From: Spirochaetota bacterium
Lineage (GTDB): Bacteria > Spirochaetota > B62-G9 > DRHN01
DNA length: 38,464 nucleotides
Reading direction: 5' to 3'
NCBI GenBank assembly: GCA_016934265.1
Contig: JAFGTF010000122.1
Location: 1-38,464, forward strand
Part shown: positions 1 through 8,274 of the stretch, piece by piece
Numbering within the stretch: position 1 is the first letter of the stretch
Layout of the letters: every line of letters begins with the position of its first letter
Notes under the pieces: generated by a model
Databases searched by the model: none
Told to the model about the DNA's origin: nothing
Seen by the model: the letters and a program-made list of their open reading frames with translations, nothing else
Made by a program: the position numbers and the translations under genes

Positions 1-1064
1 ACGTTGATCTTCTCGTCCTGGTACTGCTGTATCACCGAACGGGCGAACACCTTGCCCGGCGTGTCCTTCGGCGTGATGAAGGAGGCGAGCTTCCTGTCGT
101 CCGACCAGGTCATCGCGTTCCTGTTGTAGAGCTTGAACGTGACGCTCTCCTGCTTCGTATAGTCCTGCTCAGCCACGAGGTAGTTCACCGCTACGTTCGC
201 GGTGATAGGGGTATCCTCGGTCACCGAGAGGACCTTCATGTTGAACAGCATGTGGAGGTCGATCTCGGCGGTCTTGCCCGGCTTCAGCACCTCGACCGGC
301 TTGCTCGGGGTCGGGTAGTCCATGTAGTCTTTAACGCCGACCGTCGCCTTTATGTTCTTTATGTCCTTCTTGGAAACGTTCTTTATCATGAGCTTCCCCG
401 CGGGCTCGTTCTCGTAGTACTTGTACAGGGCGGAAAAAAGCGGGGTGATCGAGATCTGCTGCATCTCGAGGCTCCAGTCGTACCCCTGCTCCTCCGGACT
501 CTTGCCGAACCGGTAGTTACCCGCCGCCATGATCGTGAGCGTGGACATCGAGTCCGAAGCCGCGAGGTAGTTGAGGTAGCTTCCCCCGACAGTCATGTTG
601 AAATGCGGGGAGATGATAAAATCCGCGCCGAGTGTTGCGCGAAGGTAGGGGTTGGACGCGCTTCCCTCCATGATGTTCTTGTTCATCACGGTGTTGTAGT
701 AATAGCCGCCTCCCGCGGTCGCGTTTATCTCGAGCCATTTCAGAATTGGAACGCTGTAGGACGCGTTCACGCCGAGAGAGTAGTAGCTCGACGTGATGTC
801 CTTGTTCGTCTTTCCGGTAAAGCTTGAGAAGATGAACTCCGGCTGGATGAGGAAATTATTGAAGAAGCGGGGGTTGTAGTTCATGAACACGCTCGCGTTT
901 ATCCCGCCGGTGAGCGACTCCGCCTGCGCGCCGAGCGGCATAATGTACCCCGCCTTGGCTCCGAGGCTCAGCGTGTACCAGGGATCGACCTCGTCCTGCG
1001 CGAGGGCGGCGCACGGTATGGTTGCGATGAAAAAAGCCATGAGAATGTAGGATGCTTTTTTCAT
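1..1064 (-). CDS. Outer-membrane beta-barrel-like exported protein, 3' end cut by window edge
   Basis: The reading frame is open from an ATG at 1064 to the window edge (about 354 residues, no stop seen), so the C-terminus is missing. A Shine-Dalgarno AAGGAG lies at 1072-1077. The product begins with a classical signal peptide, MKKASYILMAFF followed by a hydrophobic stretch and ALA-QDE, a good signal peptidase I site. Residues 25-210 alternate polar and aromatic residues with many glycines and tyrosines (for example GGGYYYN, VGGSYLNYLA), as in beta-barrel outer-membrane proteins. From about residue 230 the pattern changes to an Ig/CARDB-like beta domain (KNVSKKDIKNIKATV, then LKPGKTAEIDL). I infer a surface or periplasmic protein, but I do not recognise a named family. 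Confidence 0.75.
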   Translation of the reverse strand, partial: MKKASYILMAFFIATIPCAALAQDEVDPWYTLSLGAKAGYIMPLGAQAESLTGGINASVFMNYNPRFFNNFLIQPEFIFSSFTGKTNKDITSSYYSLGVNASYSVPILKWLEINATAGGGYYYNTVMNKNIMEGSASNPYLRATLGADFIISPHFNMTVGGSYLNYLAASDSMSTLTIMAAGNYRFGKSPEEQGYDWSLEMQQISITPLFSALYKYYENEPAGKLMIKNVSKKDIKNIKATVGVKDYMDYPTPSKPVEVLKPGKTAEIDLHMLFNMKVLSVTEDTPITANVAVNYLVAEQDYTKQESVTFKLYNRNAMTWSDDRKLASFITPKDTPGKVFARSVIQQYQDEKIN

Positions 1065-1179
1065 TATTTTACTCCTTTGCTATCATGTTCAGTCATGAAT
1101 TATTAAAGGTGTGAATTACTGGTCCCTATTATACCCCTAATCTGAATAGGATACAAGAAGGAATGAATATACGTGTGCA

Positions 1180-4100
1180 TTATTCGGGAAGAAGATCTAT
1201 AATTTTCAATCCGGCCGTCCCGTCCGCAACGTATAGATACCGTCCGTTTATCGTCACTCTGTAAGGATCTGTGAGCGCCTCACCCATACCGATCTTTTTC
1301 GGCGTTTCAGGATTGCTTACATCGAATATCAATAATCCATCGGTCTTGTCGACGAGGAACACATAGTTTCCGCTCACTGCGACTCCACGTGCATTGGTGG
1401 TCGTGAACGATCCTTTGATATACGTTACATCAAGATTGTCAGGCGCACTTATGTCTATGATCTTCAAACCCTCGTCTCCATCAGCAATATAGGCATACTC
1501 ACCGTCGACCGCAACATCATATGCCCATCGAGTATCACACGATCCGAGCTCATTTATCGCGGTTGGGTCTGATATATCAATCACCCGTAACCCCTCCCCG
1601 CTGTCCGCTACATAGAGCATATCTCCCTGGATGTCGAGCCCGACCGCATAGGAAGTACTGCCCGACGAAGGATCGAAGGTATCGATAAAAACGGGAGTAT
1701 CTGGAGTAGAAACGTCAATGACTTCTATTCCGTCACTGTAGTCCGCTAGATATACATATTCGCCTTTCACCGCAACGTCCTGTGCGGAAAACGTGTCCCA
1801 GGATCCGACTTGGTTCGGCGATCCGGTAATCGATACGTCGATAATTTTCAACCCTTGAGTAAGGTCCGCAATGAACGCGAAGTTTCCGCTTACGGCTACC
1901 TCCCTGGCATTGTATGTATCGCAGACGCCCGTTTGATTAGGCAAATCGGGTGTCGAGATATTGATAACCTTTACGCCCTCCTGACCGTCCGACACATAAG
2001 AGTATGATCCGCCTGCGGCGACCCCCCGTGAATCATTCAAATCCAGAGATCCCACCTGTGCGGTCGTGTGCGGCATGGAAACATCGATAATCTTCATGCC
2101 TCCGTTGTAGTCCGCCACGTATGCTTTGCCCCCTTCCAGCGCCACACCGTATGCTCTATCCGTCGTATCGCACCAACCGGTGACGACAGGAGTATCCGGA
2201 ACAGAGACATCTATTATCTTCAATCCTGACATTTCATCCGCTATATATGCAAAGTTACCTTGAATGACGACATCCTGCGCGTTTGCAGTGTCGAGAGTGC
2301 CGAGAAGCGATTCGTCAGTAACGTTCGAAGGATTCTGGATATCCACGACCCTGAACCCTACTGGACCGTCGGCTATATAGGCGTATGAGTCATCGACGGC
2401 CACGCTGTTCGCAGAATCAGTATCGCAGGAACCGATTTTATTAGGGGCCGTCTTATCCGATATGTCCAACACGATGAGGCCGAGTTCCGAACCTGCGAGA
2501 AAAGCATAGTTATCACGGACCGTAACTCCTTGCGGCCAGGGTGTATCATAATACCCGACTTCTGCGGCCGTCGACGGGTTCGAAACATCGATGATCTTCA
2601 ATCCCTCGTCGTTAGTGATATAAACATAATCACCGCTCACCTCGACGGCAGCGGTCTCGAAACCGATATATTCCAGATAATCCCCGAGTTCTTTTATGTC
2701 TGTGACATCGCTGACATCGAAAATCTTGATTCCCTCGAATGTTGCAAGATATGCCGTATTTTCTCTTATTGCGATATCATACGCCTGGATTATCCAACGG
2801 TCGGTCTGCTGGAGATAGGTGGGGCTCTCTTCATCAATATCGACGATATACAGCCCGTATCCCGGTGACGCGATGAAGGCGTAGCCGTCTTTTACTGCAA
2901 CTTGTTTCGCCATGTACATGGAAAAGGTACTTTGTATCTCGGGGTTCTCCTCCCAGAATGGATTCGGTGCGCAGCTGTTCGCGTCGCTCCTGTCGCTCAA
3001 GGCGGCTACGGGCTGAATCCTATAGAAATAGTCTTTTCCCGGAGTGACATCGTCATCATCTGTATATTCGTAGGTGTTCGTCAGCATCCCCGAGATATTG
3101 GTATATGTGCCGTCGCGCTCTTCTGAGCGTAGTACTATAAAGCTGTTCGTTCCCTCTCCCGGGAGTGCATTCCATTCGAGAAGACTTTTTCTGTATCCAC
3201 CCCTGACGCGCGGAGCCAGTGTAAGGGGTGAAAGTGGAATAGCCTGTTCGACATCCGACCACTGCTCGCTATCTTCAGGACCGTTCGCACACAGGATAAA
3301 TGAATATAGATATCCGTTGCTTATGCCTTCCAGCATTTCCGGCGATACCACATTATTCACACATGTTCCGTTTATCTCCGAAGGAGTCGATCCATCTGTT
3401 GTATAATAAAGAGTATAGCTTTGACTCAGGGGAACTGGAGGCCACTCTATCGTCACTGTATGGTTATCGGGAGTTACCGTATATGAAGGAAAATCGCTTT
3501 CAACCTGGTCAAAGACTGCCTGTATGGTCGCGTCGCCGCCAGTTAGCGTAACCGTGGTGGAGGATGAATTTTTATTCCCGAACGTCACACCGGACGCACC
3601 GGTATCCCAGCAATCAAACGATGTTGAATATCCGAAAAACTCGAAGGCGGTTGCCGTAATATTCGTTGGAATACCATGCTGCACTTCGATTTCACCTGAA
3701 GGATCGGTAGTACCTCGACCGTCATTAGTGATGTTCAATACATAAATTATTATTGCAAAATTCGCTTTAATTGTTGCAGCGCCGTCCGTCAGCGTGACTT
3801 TTGTCGATGCAGCCTCCTCGTCGTCTATTATCACGCCGGACCCGCTTTCAACTGTCCAGCTGACGAAACGGTACCCGGTTAACGGTTGAGCCGTGATGTC
3901 CGTCGACTCACCATGTTCGACATTTATGTTTCCGAACGGATTCGTGGTGCCGTTGCCGTCATTCATAAGCGTCAATTCATAAGTGAAGAGGGAAAAATTC
4001 GCCTTTACAGTAGCATCCCCTGACGTGAGTGTAATTTCGGTAGTCTCTGAATATGGATTTTCAAACACAACGCCGGTCCCGCTTATTAACTCCCAATTAA

Positions 4101-4353
4101 GAAATGAATACCCTTCTTCTGGAATAGCTTGTATGATTGTGGGGACCCCGTGAGTGATTTGTACCGAATCGGCGGGGCTTGTAGTTCCATCGCCGTCTGT
4201 TATAAGGGTAAGCGTGTAAACGGATATTTGACCCACATCGACCCCCGCGCCGCAGGAAAAAATAAAGAACAGTGAAAAGATTAAAAGCGCCGTCATTACC
4301 GCAGTTATCAAAAGGCCTTTCATTCCTTTATGTGTGCCGGTTCTCCGATTCAT
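1180..4353 (-). CDS. Large surface lipoprotein: three InlB-type B repeats, two FN3-like domains, 14 LVIVD propeller repeats
   Basis: This 1057-residue product begins with a basic n-region, a hydrophobic core and FIFSC-GAG, a relaxed spirochaete-style lipobox, so it is probably an exported lipoprotein. Three divergent InlB B-repeat modules follow at residues 45-285, each with the signature DGxGTTxPxG...HG...W. Next are two fibronectin-III-like modules (about 290-470). From about 480 to the C-terminus I count 14 LVIVD-type repeats (roughly 41 residues; consensus AxxVAVxGxYAYIADxxxGLKIIDVSxPxxP). Fourteen would fill two seven-blade propellers. The ATG at 4353 is chosen because GGAGG sits eight bases upstream; the internal Met 11 has a poorer site. 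Propellers of this family are usually binding or scaffold domains, so I infer a surface adhesion or binding role. The N-terminal module is shared with the lipoprotein at 8275-10935. Confidence 0.88.
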   Translation of the reverse strand: MNRRTGTHKGMKGLLITAVMTALLIFSLFFIFSCGAGVDVGQISVYTLTLITDGDGTTSPADSVQITHGVPTIIQAIPEEGYSFLNWELISGTGVVFENPYSETTEITLTSGDATVKANFSLFTYELTLMNDGNGTTNPFGNINVEHGESTDITAQPLTGYRFVSWTVESGSGVIIDDEEAASTKVTLTDGAATIKANFAIIIYVLNITNDGRGTTDPSGEIEVQHGIPTNITATAFEFFGYSTSFDCWDTGASGVTFGNKNSSSTTVTLTGGDATIQAVFDQVESDFPSYTVTPDNHTVTIEWPPVPLSQSYTLYYTTDGSTPSEINGTCVNNVVSPEMLEGISNGYLYSFILCANGPEDSEQWSDVEQAIPLSPLTLAPRVRGGYRKSLLEWNALPGEGTNSFIVLRSEERDGTYTNISGMLTNTYEYTDDDDVTPGKDYFYRIQPVAALSDRSDANSCAPNPFWEENPEIQSTFSMYMAKQVAVKDGYAFIASPGYGLYIVDIDEESPTYLQQTDRWIIQAYDIAIRENTAYLATFEGIKIFDVSDVTDIKELGDYLEYIGFETAAVEVSGDYVYITNDEGLKIIDVSNPSTAAEVGYYDTPWPQGVTVRDNYAFLAGSELGLIVLDISDKTAPNKIGSCDTDSANSVAVDDSYAYIADGPVGFRVVDIQNPSNVTDESLLGTLDTANAQDVVIQGNFAYIADEMSGLKIIDVSVPDTPVVTGWCDTTDRAYGVALEGGKAYVADYNGGMKIIDVSMPHTTAQVGSLDLNDSRGVAAGGSYSYVSDGQEGVKVINISTPDLPNQTGVCDTYNAREVAVSGNFAFIADLTQGLKIIDVSITGSPNQVGSWDTFSAQDVAVKGEYVYLADYSDGIEVIDVSTPDTPVFIDTFDPSSGSTSYAVGLDIQGDMLYVADSGEGLRVIDISDPTAINELGSCDTRWAYDVAVDGEYAYIADGDEGLKIIDISAPDNLDVTYIKGSFTTTNARGVAVSGNYVFLVDKTDGLLIFDVSNPETPKKIGMGEALTDPYRVTINGRYLYVADGTAGLKIIDLLPE

Positions 4354-4542
4354 GGAATCACCCTCCGTTTACGGATATATTTGAAATACCGACCGCGTAC
4401 GTCACAGCGGTCGATACGGACCGTTGTTGGGTGCAATTTTCATGTTTTTTTCCGCGTCTATCCTGTGCCACGTAAAGAAGTATCAATAAACCAAATACAC
4501 CATAAAAGTGGAAAAAACATCGTACGAAGGTACTAGGCGGCG

Positions 4543-5838
4543 CTACGTGAGGTTTCGCGTGAATATGAGGGTCTTTTCCGCGGAATGCTCCGGGAAGAGG
4601 TCATACTCCTTTATGAGGTTTAAAAGCTGCATCCTGTTTCCGACGCCGAGCTTGTTGTAGATGTTCGTGATGTGCGCCTTGACCGTGCGTTCCGCGACAT
4701 TGAGATCCGAGGCGATCTTTTTCGTCGGCTGCCCCGATATGATGTGCTGGACGATCTCCTCCTCGCGGTCGGTTATTTTGTACCGTGACTTGAACTGCCG
4801 CGATTCCTTCACCTCGCGGCCGATGAGCATGACGCCGATGGGGTCCCCGAAATGGTCTTTCACCATCGAGAACCTCGCATCAAGCAAGGTCGAGGCGCTC
4901 TTTCCGTTCTTCACATGCACCCTGCAGGCGAAGCTTCTGAATTCGCCCCGGCGCATGCCGTCTATCTCGCCGATTATTTTTTCATGTTCTTCCAGCAGAG
5001 AGGAGAGGGGCGCGTGAATGAATGCTTCTTTCGGTCCGTCCGCCAGCGCGAGGCCTTTTTTGTTGATGGTGATTATCCTCGCCTCGTTGTCCAAAAGAAC
5101 GATCGCGTTGGATATGTTGTCCGCGAGGTCCTCACCCACCATGGCGTGCGAGATGGTGAGAAAACGGTACCGCACCATCGAGAATAAAATACCGCCCATC
5201 CAGATCATGAGAAAAATCGGCGCCGGTTGCGGCGATCTGTAACTCGTAAACTCAGGCAGTATCACGCCCTCTAAAGAAGCAATAGTAAGCGTGATTATAA
5301 GAGAGCAGAAAAGGACCATTGACTGCATCTTTTCACGGTACGATTCTACTCTTCTTCGCCTTATCAAAAATAGCACGAGGCATGCGACAAGGTAGCCGAC
5401 ATAGTACAGGATGAAGGAGCGGCCCCTGGCGAAATCATTTGCAATTTCGAACGTCCATATTGAACCGTACCGTATGAAGCCGGAATACATCGTGTACGAG
5501 GTGAAATTCAGGAGCGTGAAATAGACCGCTGGAATATAGATCAAACAGTAAAGCCACGAAGCCTGCCTGTCGGACCTGAACAGCACTATAGAGAAATGAA
5601 AGGCGAACGCATAGAACAGCACCGGCGCGGGAAAGCTTATTTTAACCCACTGCCTGACGGTCTCCGCCGAAGGAGCCTCGTACACCCAGAAGGCGCAGAA
5701 CGCCCAGAACGCCAGGGCGAAGGTCATGTAGAAAAAGAGACGATGCAGCCTGGACCGTATATCGAGCAGTAGTATATAGCCGCCGAAGACGAGGTAGGTA
5801 ATTGTCGCAACGACTGCCATGAAGGCGAGAATGTGCAT
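4543..5838 (-). CDS. Seven-TM receptor with PAS domain and C-terminal LuxR helix-turn-helix
   Basis: A one-component membrane transcription regulator. Residues 1-230 contain about seven hydrophobic segments resembling the N-terminal 7TM region of some histidine kinases. Residues about 233-350 look like a PAS sensor domain (ISNAIVLLDNEARIITIN). Residues 355-415 are a GerE/LuxR DNA-binding domain (ITDREEEIVQHI, then AERTVKAHITNIYNKLGV). No receiver or kinase domain is present, so the sensory input appears to be joined directly to the DNA-binding output. The frame is open to an ATG at 5907, but a near-consensus extended -10 ends one base before that codon, so the mRNA should begin downstream of it. 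I therefore start the protein at 5838 (431 residues), preceded by AAGGG. The gene faces away from the FabG-like gene at 6275. Ligand unknown. Confidence 0.85.
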   Translation of the reverse strand: MHILAFMAVVATITYLVFGGYILLLDIRSRLHRLFFYMTFALAFWAFCAFWVYEAPSAETVRQWVKISFPAPVLFYAFAFHFSIVLFRSDRQASWLYCLIYIPAVYFTLLNFTSYTMYSGFIRYGSIWTFEIANDFARGRSFILYYVGYLVACLVLFLIRRRRVESYREKMQSMVLFCSLIITLTIASLEGVILPEFTSYRSPQPAPIFLMIWMGGILFSMVRYRFLTISHAMVGEDLADNISNAIVLLDNEARIITINKKGLALADGPKEAFIHAPLSSLLEEHEKIIGEIDGMRRGEFRSFACRVHVKNGKSASTLLDARFSMVKDHFGDPIGVMLIGREVKESRQFKSRYKITDREEEIVQHIISGQPTKKIASDLNVAERTVKAHITNIYNKLGVGNRMQLLNLIKEYDLFPEHSAEKTLIFTRNLT

Positions 5839-5907
5839 GTAACACGTGCCCTTTTCAGGTTGAAAGAACATATAGATAAATATGCTGTTTACTTGTATTA
5901 TGCCCAT

Positions 5908-5935
5908 ATTATATCAAAAACATTATTATTTTCAA
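5908..5935 (-). promoter_or_regulatory. Sigma-70-type promoter of the 7TM-PAS-LuxR gene
   Basis: On the minus strand TTGAAA (5930-5935) is followed after 16 bases by TATAAT (5908-5913), with the extended -10 bases TG one position upstream. Predicted transcription starts near 5901. This excludes the upstream ATG at 5907 as the translation start and supports 5838. Confidence 0.65.
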
Positions 5936-6199
5936 TAGTATTATGTAGTGAAATTTTAGGAATACTATCTATCCTAGCGACATAACAGCCCCGGACCAGC
6001 ACACACGTACCGCACCGTGTGATTGTCACACTCATTATCACGGGATAAACATGCAACAAAAGAGGTCGTTTTTCGAAAAACCGGACATGAGATCGGAAAC
6101 ATCCATCATGCGACATCGTTATTCAGGGTCTTACGGTTCGGTACAAACGACCGCAGTCTCGTTTTTCTGACATGCCGTGCGATAGGATACAGAAAGCGT
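5936..6199. other. Divergent intergenic region, no gene recognised
   Basis: Between the two divergent promoters there is about 260 bp with short open frames on both strands. None has a ribosome binding site, a domain signature or a compositional signal of coding. I see no clear operator palindrome. It could hold binding sites for the LuxR-type regulator encoded next to it, but none is evident by eye. Confidence 0.4.
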
Positions 6200-6228
6200 T
6201 TGGCGTATCTGGAAGCCGTGTTTATAGT
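6200..6228 (+). promoter_or_regulatory. Candidate promoter of the FabG-like gene
   Basis: TTGGCG (6200-6205), a 17-base spacer, then TATAGT (6223-6228), which matches the -10 consensus at five of six positions. It lies 46 bases upstream of the ATG at 6275, whose Shine-Dalgarno is GAGGAGGGG. Confidence 0.45.
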
Positions 6229-6274
6229 TAGGTAATAATTTATCCGAAAATACGAATGAAGCGAGGAGGGGAAA

Positions 6275-7003
6275 ATGAACGAACTTTCTAAGAAAATCGC
6301 GCTCGTCACGGGTGCGAGCCGGGGCATAGGCCGTGAAGTAGCCGTGGCCCTCGCCGGTGAGGGGGTGGAGATCGGAGTGCATTATAACACACGGGCGGAT
6401 GCGGCCGAGGAAACGTGTTCGAGAATCCGGAAAATCGGAGTCCGTTGTACCACGGTTCAGGCCGATGTTTCCCGGTCTGAAGATATCGACCGTATGGTCG
6501 AGACCGTCGAGCGGGAGCTCGGCACGGTGCAGATCCTCGTCAATAACGCGGGCGTTTCACACCGAGACAAACTCGAAAACATGCGGGGAGAGGACTGGGA
6601 CAGGGTGATGGCCGTGAATCTCAAGTCCGCCTTCCTGATCACGCAGGCCGTGCTCCCCGGCATGCGTGACCGAAAGTGGGGAAGAATCATCAACATGTCC
6701 TCCGTTGCGGCCCAGACCGGAGGAATCACCGGCCCGATCTACGTCGCGTCCAAGGCCGGGCTCATAGGGCTGACGCATTCCTATGCCGCGCTGCTCGTAA
6801 AAGAAGGCATCACCGCGAATACAATCGCGCCCGCCCTTATCGAAACGGACATGGTCAGGGAGCTTGAGGCGACGACCGCGCCGATACCGGTTGGACGGTT
6901 CGGAAAGGCCGAAGAGGTTGCGGGCGTTGTGGTCATGCTGGTGAAAAACGGCTACATGACGGGCCAGACAATCAATATCAACGGCGGCTGGTATTTCAGC
7001 TGA
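6275..7003 (+). CDS. Short-chain dehydrogenase/reductase, FabG-like (3-oxoacyl-ACP reductase family)
   Basis: A 242-residue classical SDR. The Rossmann nucleotide loop TGASRGIG is at residues 12-19, the acidic D64 is in place, NNAG is at 90-93, N115 follows, and catalytic Ser is at 142/143 with Y156-x3-K160. The C-terminus GQTININGGWYFS is typical of FabG. The basic residues after the glycine loop favour NADPH. A very strong ribosome binding site (GAGGAGGGG) precedes the ATG. It is not in a fatty-acid gene cluster, so it may be a FabG paralogue acting on another beta-keto substrate such as a 3-oxoacyl-CoA or a polyol. It is read alone and diverges from the membrane LuxR regulator, which may control it (inference). 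Confidence 0.9.
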   Translation: MNELSKKIALVTGASRGIGREVAVALAGEGVEIGVHYNTRADAAEETCSRIRKIGVRCTTVQADVSRSEDIDRMVETVERELGTVQILVNNAGVSHRDKLENMRGEDWDRVMAVNLKSAFLITQAVLPGMRDRKWGRIINMSSVAAQTGGITGPIYVASKAGLIGLTHSYAALLVKEGITANTIAPALIETDMVRELEATTAPIPVGRFGKAEEVAGVVVMLVKNGYMTGQTININGGWYFS

Positions 7004-7487
7004 CCGCCCGGTGTCGTCTGCACGGGAGAGACGGTACACGGTGCCGGTATCGGGCGGGATCCGAAGCGGCCTGCGGTATGAGCTCCCTCCCGTGTGATTG
7101 TAAATGGCCGGACCGCCGAATTATCAGGCGGGGCGGCGCTCGATAGAGGCGGTACGACCTAACGTCTCGGCTTTTTCGTTTCTCCATTTTCGAATTCGGT
7201 TTCAGTGTTTCTATCAAAGAGTAACACCGCTATTTCTAAGAAGCTGTGGAATTCGGTGGTCCATTCAACCGGCTGTCTCAACACAACTCCTGCTTACGAG
7301 AAAACACAGGCAGCCTGCTCGTCCCTTCTCCACCGGTATATTCCGTACCGAATACAATGGTACACGTTTTGCGCCACCCTCCGATTACCTGCCACTAGGA
7401 ACACGGAAAAAGATTCAGGCGACCGTCGCGATTATCCCCTTGGCCAAGTTATATAAGATCATTATTATATATTTATAATGTAAATAA
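7004..7487. other. Intergenic region, no intact gene
   Basis: Short frames occur on both strands but none has a start site plus a recognisable product. CACGGGAG near 7020 and CTCCCGTG near 7090 are distant inverted repeats of eight bases. The right end (about 7460-7482) is a run of A and T with an ATTATA-TATT-TATAAT inverted repeat immediately before the hydrolase remnant. It may mark the deletion or insertion boundary that removed the body of that gene. Confidence 0.4.
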
Positions 7488-7616
7488 ACGACACCATTCT
7501 ACGAAAGCGCCGGCCATGCGTTTATGAACCCCGGCAACAGCAGGGGATACAACGAGTCCGCCGCTGAAATGGCATGGGAGAAAATTAATACCTTCCTCGA
7601 TAAAATCCTGAAATAG
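7488..7616 (+). pseudogene. C-terminal remnant of a dienelactone hydrolase-family gene
   Basis: Reading 7488-7616 gives 42 residues ending in a stop. They contain FYESAGHAFMNPGNSRGYN and then AAEMAWEKINTFLDKIL, the signature end of dienelactone hydrolases, including the catalytic His of SAGHAF. An in-frame stop lies directly upstream (7485-7487), and the rest of the fold (nucleophile Cys/Ser and Asp) is absent. The fragment is still followed by its original-looking terminator. It is a 3' gene end left after a deletion or rearrangement. It is too short for general gene finders. Confidence 0.75.
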
Positions 7617-7627
7617 TAAAGACCGAC

Positions 7628-7657
7628 AAGACGGGGTCCTGCAGGGCCCCGTCTTTT
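7628..7657 (+). terminator. Rho-independent terminator after the hydrolase remnant
   Basis: AAGACGGGG (7628-7636) pairs with CCCCGTCTT (7647-7655), and the loop contains the further palindrome CCTGCAGG. The T-run begins in the 3' arm at 7653. The symmetric A and T flanks would allow termination in both directions. Confidence 0.85.
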
Positions 7658-7659
7658 TC

Positions 7660-8274
7660 CTGATATTACAGGATTTTATGCCGATGCGTCGTCGGCTGCT
7701 CCGGAAAATAGAGCCAGTGTATTCTTTCGCGTAACAGGGGCAACAGATATGACAGTTCCGTGAAATGTCGTTGAAGCTCTTTTTAACGGAAAGACGGAAT
7801 AAACGATGGCGTTTCCACTTTAAGTCATAAAAGCGGGTAAGCTGGACTTCTTGCTGAAGTGACCAACTTCAGTTTCCGCTCCTACTTATACATCGTATTA
7901 CGAATATAAAAAACCAAACGGCGGAATCGAACAGATAATGTATCCAGAGCCGTTGTCACAACTCTGGATGCAGCTTGTCGAGCCCTGATACCCCCGTTTA
8001 TCTCAAGAATGCACACGGCATTTCGCTTACGGGGACCCCCATCCCCTCATCCTCCCTTAAACTCTCGGTAAAAAAGCTCAATTAAGAATTCGAACATTGA
8101 AAAATCGTAGTATTGTGCTATTATTCATGTTTATAGTATAAATTGAACTTATTTATAATTTTTGTAAATATTAACAATTATCTAATATTAGTATCGTTTC
8201 TTTTTTGTCAATTTTTTCATCCGTATCCTATTGATTGATTTTTCTGGCATATTTGAAACTTACTGGAGGTTGCC
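7660..8274. other. Intergenic region upstream of the second lipoprotein, with two hairpin-forming repeats
   Basis: No coding sequence is recognised. Two structures are visible. At 7846-7872 the segments ACTTC, GAAGT and ACTTC alternate with five-base spacers, so two mutually exclusive hairpins are possible. At 7942-7969 ATCCAGAG and CTCTGGAT form a perfect eight-base inverted repeat around a twelve-base loop. The last 180 bases are strongly AT-rich and probably hold the promoter of the gene at 8275. Confidence 0.4.
8113..8142 (+). promoter_or_regulatory. Possible promoter of the second lipoprotein gene
   Basis: TTGTGC (8113-8118), 18 bases, then TATAAA (8137-8142) in an AT-rich stretch. Other -10-like hexamers occur nearby, so this is only the best of several candidates. 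It would leave a leader of about 125 nt. Confidence 0.25.

Noticed and set aside
252..827. 191-residue plus-strand open frame
   Set aside because: It is antisense to the barrel-protein gene, which has a signal peptide, a ribosome binding site and sensible codon use; the plus frame is a composition shadow.
5839..5907. Extended N-terminus of the LuxR receptor beginning at 5907
   Set aside because: A near-consensus extended -10 ends at 5908, so the mRNA starts inside or after this codon; no ribosome binding site either.
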